From the NCBI GenBank assembly GCA_011772275.1, contig WVZU01000270.1, forward strand, positions 4,562 to 9,816: a stretch of DNA of 5,255 nt, in the 5' to 3' direction. The notes under the pieces were generated by a model. It had not been told where the DNA came from. It did not search any database and worked only from the letters and a program-made list of their open reading frames with translations. Position 1 is the first letter of the stretch, and every line of letters begins with the position of its first letter. A program made the translations under genes and the position numbers. Origin of the DNA: Planctomycetales bacterium. GTDB lineage: Bacteria; Planctomycetota; Planctomycetia; Pirellulales; UBA7805. Of the stretch, positions 1-4,312 are shown piece after piece.

Positions 1-266
1 CCGGTTCTAAGTATCCCCTGACCGGCTGCCGCACACGTCACCGGCAGCCGGCGTCGCCTGGTCGCGTGATGAAATTGACCTCCAGCAGCCAAAGCCCACA
101 GTATAGCGACCAACGGCCGCACGAACAGTCCAACCCCCAACCTGCCTCTCGACAGGCTCGGCGGTACCGCCGGGTACAAGCTATGAATCTATTTCACCTT
201 CCTCGTTGACCGCTGTTTTATCTGCCGGCTGCCCCGATTTGCTCGTTTTCCGCTGCGGATCCTCTC
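1..266. other. Left-edge gene-free stretch
   Basis: I see no convincing gene here. One plus-strand frame is open from the left edge to about 207, but its product is a low-complexity Gln/Arg/Pro/Ser string like those GC-rich non-coding DNA gives, and no ribosome binding site precedes its ATG at 70. The stretch holds a perfect 10-bp inverted repeat (22-51) and a 14-bp palindrome, CGGCGGTACCGCCG, at 159-172. The promoter of the gene starting at 267 should lie in the last 80 bases, but I could not identify a convincing -35/-10 pair. Confidence 0.5.
22..51. repeat. 10-bp perfect inverted repeat (hairpin)
   Basis: CCGGCTGCCG at 22-31 pairs perfectly with CGGCAGCCGG at 42-51 around a 10-base loop. 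The GC-rich stem could end transcription from a gene left of the window, but there is no T-run on either side, so it is not a standard intrinsic terminator. The structure is seen directly; the role is a guess. Confidence 0.45.
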
Positions 267-647
267 ATGAAGCTATTCATCTATGGCACGCTCAAGCGAG
301 GCCAATCCCGCCACGCCCTGCTGAGCGGACAACGGTTCCTGGGGACCGCCCGCACCCAACCCGCTTACCGCCTGTACGACCTGGGCGCTTACCCCGGACT
401 GGTGGCCGACCAGCGCGGTTACCAGGTCGAAGGCGAAGTGTGGGAAATCGACGACCAATGCCTGGCCAGGCTCGATCAGGTCGAAGGCGTCCCCAGGCTG
501 TATCGTCGAGCGATCGTACAGCTGCAAGGCGGCCGGCACGCGGGCGTGCAAACCTATCTTTACGAGGGTCCCCTGGCAGACCAGGCCGACTGCGGCGCCC
601 GCTGGCCATCAGGCCGCCCCGGCCCGATCCGCAAGGGCTGCACCTGA
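267..647 (+). CDS. Gamma-glutamylcyclotransferase family protein
   Basis: This 126-residue protein belongs to the gamma-glutamylcyclotransferase (GGCT/AIG2-like) fold. Members are small cytoplasmic beta-barrel enzymes; characterised ones release 5-oxoproline from gamma-glutamyl amino acids or amines, but many bacterial members have no known substrate. The N-terminal signature YGTLKRG (residues 6-12) forms the substrate loop. The segment LDQVEG (69-74) carries Glu73, which matches the family's catalytic acid/base, and is followed by the usual VPxLYRR. The strand ending in TYLYE (96-100) is also typical. Length is normal, though the last 15 residues are rich in Gly, Pro and Arg and less typical. 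The start is the only ATG that fits the signature; its ribosome binding site is weak (GCGGAT). The gene converges with the CPXCG gene, leaving 7 bases between stops. The family is sure, the substrate unknown. Confidence 0.9.
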   Translation: MKLFIYGTLKRGQSRHALLSGQRFLGTARTQPAYRLYDLGAYPGLVADQRGYQVEGEVWEIDDQCLARLDQVEGVPRLYRRAIVQLQGGRHAGVQTYLYEGPLADQADCGARWPSGRPGPIRKGCT

Positions 648-654
648 TCATCCA

Positions 655-837
655 TCATTCCGGCTCAGCCCACACGCTCAACTGGCCGCTCGCGTCCAGC
701 TGAACATGGATCACTTGAGGACGGCAGCAAACCGGGCAATCTTCAACATACTGCTGGTGCGATCCCTGAGACAAATCCACCGGTATCACAATTTCTTCAC
801 CGCAGGCGTCGCACAGGTAAGCCGCTTCGTCGTGCAT
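655..837 (-). CDS. CPXCG motif-containing cysteine-rich protein
   Basis: A 60-residue protein that I recognise as the CPXCG cysteine-rich family, small predicted metal-binding proteins of unknown function common in Planctomycetes and Proteobacteria. Four or five cysteines lie in two pairs: CDAC at residues 9-12 and CPVCC at 34-38, the latter inside the family's hallmark YVEDCPVCCRP segment (30-40). A single zinc held by the two pairs is likely by analogy. Here the first pair is CDAC rather than CPxC. The protein ends in an acidic, hydrophilic tail. No strong Shine-Dalgarno precedes the ATG, and no other in-frame start fits. It lies 88 bases downstream of the DUF2905 gene on the same strand, so co-transcription is possible. 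Confidence 0.9.
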   Translation of the reverse strand: MHDEAAYLCDACGEEIVIPVDLSQGSHQQYVEDCPVCCRPQVIHVQLDASGQLSVWAEPE

Positions 838-925
838 GTCGGATACAAGCAGATGGGTGTGGGGTACGGCAGAGGGTCTGTAGGGTCTCTGGTTCCGCGG
901 TCTTTGATGGTCCGGGGGGATTTGG

Positions 926-1147
926 TCACCGGGCCAGGTAACGCACCAGCCACAGTACGGCTGTCACCAACAGGCTCACCAGCACGCATGTCGTGAGGGG
1001 AAAGTAAAACCGAAAACTCTCCCGCTCAATCCGAACATCGCCCGGCAGCTTGCCCAGCCAGGGTACGGCAGGAGCCAGCAGCCAGATGAATCCCACTGCG
1101 GCGATCAGGCCGCCGCTGATCACCAGGAACCAGCCGGGGTGCTGCAT
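926..1147 (-). CDS. DUF2905 family small membrane protein
   Basis: A 73-residue inner-membrane protein of the DUF2905 family, whose function is unknown. The first helix spans about residues 6-25, then comes the conserved PWLGKLPGDVRIER block (29-42), FYFPLTTC (47-54) and a second helix (about 50-69) ending in RYLAR. I chose the ATG at 1147 over the upstream in-frame ATG at 1189, because family members start just before the first helix and the longer version would add a charged Gly/Gln/Arg extension that belongs to the neighbouring gene read in another frame. AGGA lies about 8 bases upstream. The start overlaps the stop of the 54-residue gene by one base (TGATG), which points to translational coupling. 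Confidence 0.92.
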   Translation of the reverse strand: MQHPGWFLVISGGLIAAVGFIWLLAPAVPWLGKLPGDVRIERESFRFYFPLTTCVLVSLLVTAVLWLVRYLAR

Positions 1148-1311
1148 CACGGATTCCTGCCGCCGGCCTTGCCAGCCGGCTTGGCCCACACCTTGCTCGC
1201 CACCTTGCCAGCCTCGGCCTTCTGCTGACCGGCCTGCTGTTGCATCTTTTTCCGCAAGTGCATGAACTTCGTGGCCGGTTTACGAGGTGTCTGCCGTTGG
1301 CCCTTGGACAT
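1147..1311 (-). CDS. Small basic hypothetical protein (54 aa)
   Basis: I do not recognise a named family. The 54-residue product starts MSKGQRQTPRKPATKFMHLR and is rich in Lys, Arg, Gln and Ala, with a central amphipathic stretch (about residues 16-43) likely to be helical and a Gly/Lys tail ending GGRNP. It has no cysteines, membrane helix or signal peptide. Three things support it as a gene: an AGGAG ribosome binding site 10 bases before the ATG, a one-base stop/start overlap (TGATG) with the conserved DUF2905 gene, and protein-like composition. Its charge could suit nucleic-acid or ribosome contact, but that is only inference. It may be the first gene of the minus-strand group. Confidence 0.68.
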   Translation of the reverse strand: MSKGQRQTPRKPATKFMHLRKKMQQQAGQQKAEAGKVASKVWAKPAGKAGGRNP

Positions 1312-1347
1312 GACGATATGGCTCCTGGAACGATTTCTACCCTCTTT

Positions 1348-1380
1348 ATTCTATCGAGGAAGGGGCCTGGCCGGTAGAAT
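1348..1380. promoter_or_regulatory. Divergent promoter candidate with inverted repeat
   Basis: The 137 bases between the two divergent start codons contain a 9-bp inverted repeat, ATTCTATCG (1348-1356) and CGGTAGAAT (1372-1380), with one G-T pair and a 15-base loop. Each arm carries TAGAAT reading outward, a 5/6 match to the -10 hexamer, one aimed at the 54-residue gene and one at the winged-helix gene. Leaders of about 30 bases (minus) and 60 bases (plus) would result. No good -35 boxes stand 17 bases upstream of either, so the promoter reading is tentative. The symmetry would also suit an operator. Confidence 0.35.
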
Positions 1381-1448
1381 GCCAGGCAGTCGCCACGCGG
1401 TCCGGCTCGTCGTTTGGGATGGTGCTCACGTTCTTTCGGCTTTGGCGG

Positions 1449-2099
1449 ATGGTCATTTTCATTCATGAAGAACGCGCCTACCTGTCCTGGCTGGCGCATC
1501 ATCGTCACGGTTTCGTGCTGGACATGCTGCGCAAACCGACCCGCAAACCGCCAGTTTTGCACCGGGCAAGCTGCCAGGGGATCAGGGTATCGCCGGGCCG
1601 GCAAAGCCACTGGACCACGGGACGACACGTCAAGGCTTGCGGCTTGGACCTTGCAGAACTTTTGGCCTGGACCCAGACGGAGACCGACCGCGAGGCCGTG
1701 TACTGCCAGGAATGCCAACCGGCGGACCCGGCCTTCGCCGCGGAACACGCACCAGAAAAGCGGCTCACCAAACTGGGCAAGGACATTCTGGATTACGTGG
1801 TGGAAGCGGCCGTGGTCTGCCTGGATCAGCACGCCGCCTACGATACGTCCATCGCCGATCTGGCGACTTATCTGGACAAAACCCCCGCCCAGCTGGCCAC
1901 CGCACTCAGCCGGCTCACCGAAGACGGTTACCTGCGGATCGAAGGGTCGCTGCAGCCGGGGCAACCCGTGCCTGCCACGCGGCGGCTGTTCCCCACGGCC
2001 GACGCCCTCCGCACCCTGCCCGCCTTCCACCAAATGTCCGTTCGCAAGGTGAACGAGGAACTTCAGCAGTTGAACAACCAGGATGAGGAACTTACCTAG
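1449..2099 (+). CDS. HRASC-motif protein with winged-helix domain
   Basis: A 216-residue soluble protein of a type I associate with planctomycete hypothetical proteins; its function is unknown. The N-terminal part (about 1-90) begins FIHEERAYLSWLAHHRHGFV and contains LHRASC (37-42), TTGRHVKACG (56-65) and CQEC (86-89). The spacing His38/Cys42/Cys64/Cys86/Cys89 could hold a metal. A similar LHRxxC module occurs beside nuclease or restriction-type domains, which I know only from general recall. Residues about 106-166 look like a winged helix: the segment SIADLATYLDKTPAQLATAL resembles helix-turn-helix and TEDGYLRIEG the wing. The C-terminus is a short acidic, Gln-rich helix. An ATG at 1419 adds ten residues (MVLTFFRLWR), but conserved-looking sequence begins at 1449, where GGCGG abuts the start, so the start is uncertain. 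It may be a DNA-binding regulator. Confidence 0.83.
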   Translation: MVIFIHEERAYLSWLAHHRHGFVLDMLRKPTRKPPVLHRASCQGIRVSPGRQSHWTTGRHVKACGLDLAELLAWTQTETDREAVYCQECQPADPAFAAEHAPEKRLTKLGKDILDYVVEAAVVCLDQHAAYDTSIADLATYLDKTPAQLATALSRLTEDGYLRIEGSLQPGQPVPATRRLFPTADALRTLPAFHQMSVRKVNEELQQLNNQDEELT

Positions 2100-2372
2100 C
2101 CCCGGCAAGATCCACCAGCCCGGATGGCTCACACACTTGGTGGCCAGCGACGGGCGGTCTTTGCCTGGCAAAGAAGACGACGCGATTTGACGACAAGCGA
2201 TTTGATCATAGGTTGAGCCTCAACTGGCGATTTCGGACGCGGGCAGGCCAAGACTTGGCCGTCGCTGAGCAGACGGCTTTTCAGAAAAGCAGGCCGGGCT
2301 GAGTGGGAGGGGGAGAGGAGGGAACGGCCGGTGGGGCCCCGTTTCGGACGTGCAAAAAAACGGAGGCTCATT
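2100..2372. other. Gene-free stretch with palindrome cluster
   Basis: No supportable gene lies between the winged-helix gene and the small cysteine-rich gene. The first part holds CCACCA/TGGTGG arms (2112-2117, 2138-2143), then three tight palindromes (2159-2260, listed separately). The second part is a purine-rich run of G and A (about 2301-2325) followed by GGGGCCCC (around 2334-2341). None of the hairpins is followed by a T-run, so no standard terminator is apparent for the upstream gene. Confidence 0.5.
2159..2260. repeat. Cluster of three odd-centred palindromes
   Basis: Three perfect palindromes, each with one unpaired central base, lie within 102 bases: CTTTGCC-T-GGCAAAG (2159-2173), GTTGAG-C-CTCAAC (2212-2224) and GGCCAAG-A-CTTGGCC (2246-2260). 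Their centres are 52 and 35 bases apart. They differ in sequence, so they are not copies of one element. They could be protein binding sites or processed hairpins downstream of the winged-helix gene. The symmetry is direct; any role is inference. Confidence 0.5.
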
Positions 2373-2378
2373 TACAAT
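2373..2378 (+). promoter_or_regulatory. Possible -10 element
   Basis: TACAAT at 2373-2378 matches the -10 consensus at 5 of 6 bases and would start a transcript near 2385, about 30 bases before the ATG at 2416 and upstream of its GAGAGG ribosome binding site. No -35 box is evident at 16-18 bases upstream. An alternative pairing uses TTTACA (2371-2376) as a -35 with GATAAA (2394-2399), but that would begin the RNA at or beyond the ribosome binding site. Confidence 0.3.
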
Positions 2379-2415
2379 TCGCGGCATCCACATGATAAAA
2401 GAGAGGGAAACAGCC

Positions 2416-2568
2416 ATGCCCGCTGAAGCAGACAAAGTTTCCGATCCCCGATCTACCCATCCCGCCTGTCCGGTTTGTGGGGGGGAGCTGGTTGAGATTC
2501 GCGCCAAGCTGCAATGTTCGGCCTGCCGCACGATCTGCGAGACGTGCTGTGAGGGGGGCCGGGGATGA
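2416..2568 (+). CDS. Small cysteine-rich zinc-ribbon-like protein (50 aa)
   Basis: This 50-residue protein carries two CxxC pairs, CPVC (residues 18-21) and CSAC (34-37), followed closely by CETCC (41-45). The order CPVCGGELVEIRAKLQC then ETCCEGGRG fits a rubredoxin- or zinc-ribbon-like knuckle, and I recall similar short proteins ending in ETCCEGG across Planctomycetes. Their function is unknown. The extra cysteines 41, 44 and 45 go beyond the four needed for one zinc, so they may bind another ligand or be redox active. I chose the ATG at 2416 because GAGAGG lies 9 bases upstream; an in-frame ATG at 2392 would add eight charged residues. The stop is 16 bases from the stop of the convergent membrane-protein gene. 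Confidence 0.75.
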   Translation: MPAEADKVSDPRSTHPACPVCGGELVEIRAKLQCSACRTICETCCEGGRG

Positions 2569-2583
2569 AGGGGCTGCCCGGCC
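2557..2583. terminator. GC-rich hairpin between convergent genes
   Basis: GGCCGGG (2557-2563) pairs perfectly with CCCGGCC (2577-2583) around a 13-base loop. The hairpin covers the stop codon of the small cysteine-rich gene and ends one base short of the stop of the minus-strand membrane-protein gene, so it could serve both directions. No T-run follows on either strand, so this is a weaker case than a standard intrinsic terminator. Confidence 0.35.
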
Positions 2584-2584
2584 G

Positions 2585-2956
2585 TTAGGCGTGTCGCCAA
2601 GCGAAAAATGCGGCGGTCAGAAAAATTATCCATTCGGTGATGGCCAGCAGGTAGGTCGTGACCGGAAAACCGCTGTAGATCATAAAGGCGCCTGTACGAA
2701 ACAGGACGAGGCAACCGTGGATCACCAGGCAGACGAACAGCGAAAAAGCGACGTGGTCCGGGCGATAGAGCGGCCAGAGGAAGATAATCGCCAGGGCCAA
2801 TTCCAGCCCGCCGTAAACGGTAAAAAATTCTGATTGGCCTTGCCCCGGTTGCAACGTAAAGCCGACCGCCCTGGACGTTCTTTCTGGCAACCAGGCGCAC
2901 CAGGCCGCCAGCACCAGATAGGAGAGGCCCACAACGGCTAAAAAAATGTGTGTCAT
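2585..2956 (-). CDS. DUF4345-like four-helix membrane protein
   Basis: A 123-residue inner-membrane protein with four predicted helices at about residues 3-23, 45-63, 68-88 and 98-118. The segment SEFFTVYGGLELALAIIFLW (42-61), with its YGG-E motif in helix 2, resembles the DUF4345 family. No enzymatic role is known, and helices carry few charged residues apart from Glu43, Glu52 and Glu108. The start at 2956 is set by the ATGA overlap with the upstream cupin stop. A longer in-frame version starting at 3061 would add 35 hydrophilic residues that are just the cupin gene read in another frame. It is the last gene of the hemerythrin operon. It could be a membrane partner for the soluble proteins, but that rests only on position. 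Confidence 0.83.
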   Translation of the reverse strand: MTHIFLAVVGLSYLVLAAWCAWLPERTSRAVGFTLQPGQGQSEFFTVYGGLELALAIIFLWPLYRPDHVAFSLFVCLVIHGCLVLFRTGAFMIYSGFPVTTYLLAITEWIIFLTAAFFAWRHA

Positions 2957-3297
2957 GGCTGGTCTCCGGCGGGGGTTGACTTCTTTAACAACAGCAACAG
3001 CATCACGACCGGCGTTGTGGCCCGGATGCTGTGCGGCAGTTCGGCCGGCATGTGGATCCATGCACCCGCTTCCGATTCCACCGTGTCCTTGCCCAGCGTC
3101 AAGGTCGCCTTGCCCTGGATCAACTGCAGGATCGCGGGCATGGAGGCAGTGTGTTCCGACAATTCCTCGCCCTGGCCGAATCCAAAGATCACGGTCTTGA
3201 CTTGATCGTCATCGAACAGCGTGCGGCTGAAGATGCCGTCTGCGGGCGGTGCCGCTTGTTCCACCAGGTTGCCAATCTGCGTGTACAATGCGCTCAT
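2953..3297 (-). CDS. Cupin domain-containing protein
   Basis: A 114-residue single-domain cupin, a small beta-barrel likely to be cytoplasmic. Motif 1 is atypical: after GQGEELSEHTA (41-51) only His49 is present, where classical cupins have HxH. The block then continues ILQLIQGKATLTLG (56-69). Motif 2, GAWIHMPAELPHSIRA (78-93), keeps Gly78, Pro84 and His89. From memory, this SEHTA...MPAxxPH subtype is common in anaerobes and denitrifiers next to hemerythrin or NO-related genes. A metal site with fewer His ligands is therefore likely, and the ligand or substrate is unknown. It overlaps the hemerythrin stop and the membrane-protein start by 4 bases each (ATGA), which implies coupled translation. 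The hydrophobic MLLLLLK run (99-105) is the final beta strand, not a membrane helix. Confidence 0.92.
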   Translation of the reverse strand: MSALYTQIGNLVEQAAPPADGIFSRTLFDDDQVKTVIFGFGQGEELSEHTASMPAILQLIQGKATLTLGKDTVESEAGAWIHMPAELPHSIRATTPVVMLLLLLKKSTPAGDQP

Positions 3298-3833
3298 GGC
3301 AGCAATGCTTCCCAGCCGGCGACGTCGGCATCGTACCGCTCGTGCATTCCGGCAAGATCACGTTCTTCTTCAACTCGAGCAAACTTTTCGCTCACCTCGG
3401 CATCATCCGCCAGGCTCAACACATTCTCGGCCATCTTAAACAACACGTTATTTTCCTTAAAAATATGCTGCTGCAGCAGTGGGATGAACTGCCGGGCCGC
3501 CGCGGCGAACGCCTCTTTGTCCAACGGCTCCGCCTCGCTGGCCTCTCGCATCCGCCGCACGCAATCTCGGCCCACCACGTGTTCGTGCAGCATCACGCCG
3601 ATGGGCCCCCCTTCCTCGGCAATCCCCCGTTCTTTTAGCAATGGGAAAAACAGGTCTTCTTCCTTGGCGTGGTGGCACCTATCGGCGAACTGCCGGAAGA
3701 AATCGGCGGCCCAGCGGGGAAATTCGTCCGGAACGGACTTGTCCGCCTCGATGCGGCTGACCACCTTTTCCAAGACCGCCAAACCCCGTTCGATCAAGTC
3801 ATGTTCGGCCACCAAATGTTCAACGGATTTCAT
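3294..3833 (-). CDS. Hemerythrin domain-containing protein
   Basis: A 179-residue hemerythrin/HHE protein, a four-helix bundle that binds a non-haem di-iron centre and may bind or sense O2 or NO, or handle iron or nitrosative stress. Likely ligands are visible in each helix: His11 in EHDLIER, His54/His55 with Glu58/Glu59 in HHAKEEDLFFPLL, His83 or His85 in MLHEHVVGR, and His123/Glu127 in HIFKENNVLF. Length is typical for the bacterial HHE type with a C-terminal extension (about 140-179), here predicted helical and acidic. AGGGTG lies 7 bases before the ATG. It is the first gene of a minus-strand operon, overlapping the cupin gene by ATGA. The broken hydrolase ends 51 bases upstream. Repeated ACATC boxes in that gap may be regulatory. 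The exact gas or metal sensed cannot be read from sequence. Confidence 0.95.
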   Translation of the reverse strand: MKSVEHLVAEHDLIERGLAVLEKVVSRIEADKSVPDEFPRWAADFFRQFADRCHHAKEEDLFFPLLKERGIAEEGGPIGVMLHEHVVGRDCVRRMREASEAEPLDKEAFAAAARQFIPLLQQHIFKENNVLFKMAENVLSLADDAEVSEKFARVEEERDLAGMHERYDADVAGWEALLP

Positions 3834-3849
3834 GATTCACCCTTTCCCC

Positions 3850-3871
3850 ACATCGGCACATCTTTAACATC
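3850..3871 (-). promoter_or_regulatory. Triple GATGT repeat upstream of hemerythrin
   Basis: Read on the minus strand, GATGT occurs three times (3867-3871, 3858-3862, 3850-3854) at 9- and 8-base spacing, immediately upstream of the hemerythrin ribosome binding site. The central copy lies in AAAGATGTG, faintly like a half-site of an Rrf2/NsrR-type repressor, but I see no clean palindrome and no FNR-type TTGAT-N4-ATCAA box. An operator is possible, unproven. Confidence 0.28.
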
Positions 3872-3884
3872 CTGGTTCGCGATT

Positions 3885-4312
3885 TTAGTCGGCGAGACGG
3901 TATTCTGTCCCGGTGGCAATCCAGGCCTCGTTGGCCAAACCGCTGGGATGCACAAGTTCTTCGCTGTCCGCAAAGGGAACCATCGGATCGGCCGGTGCGT
4001 GCAGGATGGTCCTCTTTTGCTGGACAGCCGTCGCCCCACCCCACCGCTTCCAGGCAGGACACAACAACACCAGCGGCGTCGACTGGCTGTCGATATGCCT
4101 CGCCACGGCCCCGCCGCGGCCCCGCCGCGTGACGAGCCCACCACGACATCCGGCCGTTGCCGATCGCAGGCGGACTGAGCGACCCGGACCGATTCCTTGA
4201 AGTCGGCGTCGGACAGGCGGGGATGGATCACCGCGTGGCCGTGGTCGCTCAAGTAGGTTGGCTGGAGGCCACCGGGTGTCGAGCCGAGCCGGTGAAGAAA
4301 GAGGATCTGCAT
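3885..4312 (-). pseudogene. Frameshifted alpha/beta hydrolase
   Basis: The reading frame from ATG 4312 encodes a hydrolase N-terminus (MQILFLHRLGSTPGGLQPTY, then VVVGSSRGG at 56-64 with nucleophile Ser61). Just after this point the frame is lost, and the family sequence resumes in another frame: HIDSQSTPLVLLCPAW, then HAPADPMVPFADSEELV with the acid residue, then GTEYRLAD and a stop. The break coincides with an exact 11-bp tandem duplication (4107-4117 and 4118-4128). Removing one copy gives SRGGAVARHID, as the family predicts. Other changes point to decay: Arg8 sits where family members usually have Gly, Tyr replaces the His of the usual HRLAD triad segment, and the protein stops straight after LAD where relatives continue for more than ten residues. 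An intact relative would be a small cytoplasmic esterase-like enzyme of unknown substrate. Confidence 0.87.
4107..4128. repeat. 11-bp perfect tandem duplication
   Basis: GGCCCCGCCGC is present twice head to tail, at 4107-4117 and 4118-4128. It lies inside the hydrolase gene right after the nucleophile Ser codon. Eleven bases is not a multiple of three, so the second copy breaks the frame. Replication slippage is the simplest origin, and the same process could delete it again. Confidence 0.95.

Noticed and set aside
70..207. 45-codon plus-strand frame starting MKLTSSSQSP
   Set aside because: It has no ribosome binding site, a low-complexity product and no family resemblance.
873..888. AGGGTCT repeated at 873-879 and 882-888 between the DUF2905 and CPXCG genes
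   Set aside because: Two 7-base copies in G-rich DNA are too little to call an operator, and no symmetry or promoter accompanies them.
1026..2171. Long minus-strand open frame of 381 codons
   Set aside because: It is antisense to the winged-helix gene and out of frame with the DUF2905 and 54-residue genes. Its composition is Arg/Gly/Pro-rich with no recognisable domain, as expected from GC-rich shadow frames.
3031..3867. Plus-strand open frame of 278 codons across the hemerythrin and cupin region
   Set aside because: It lies opposite two clear conserved genes with all their ligand motifs, and its product is a Ser/Arg-rich string without family features.
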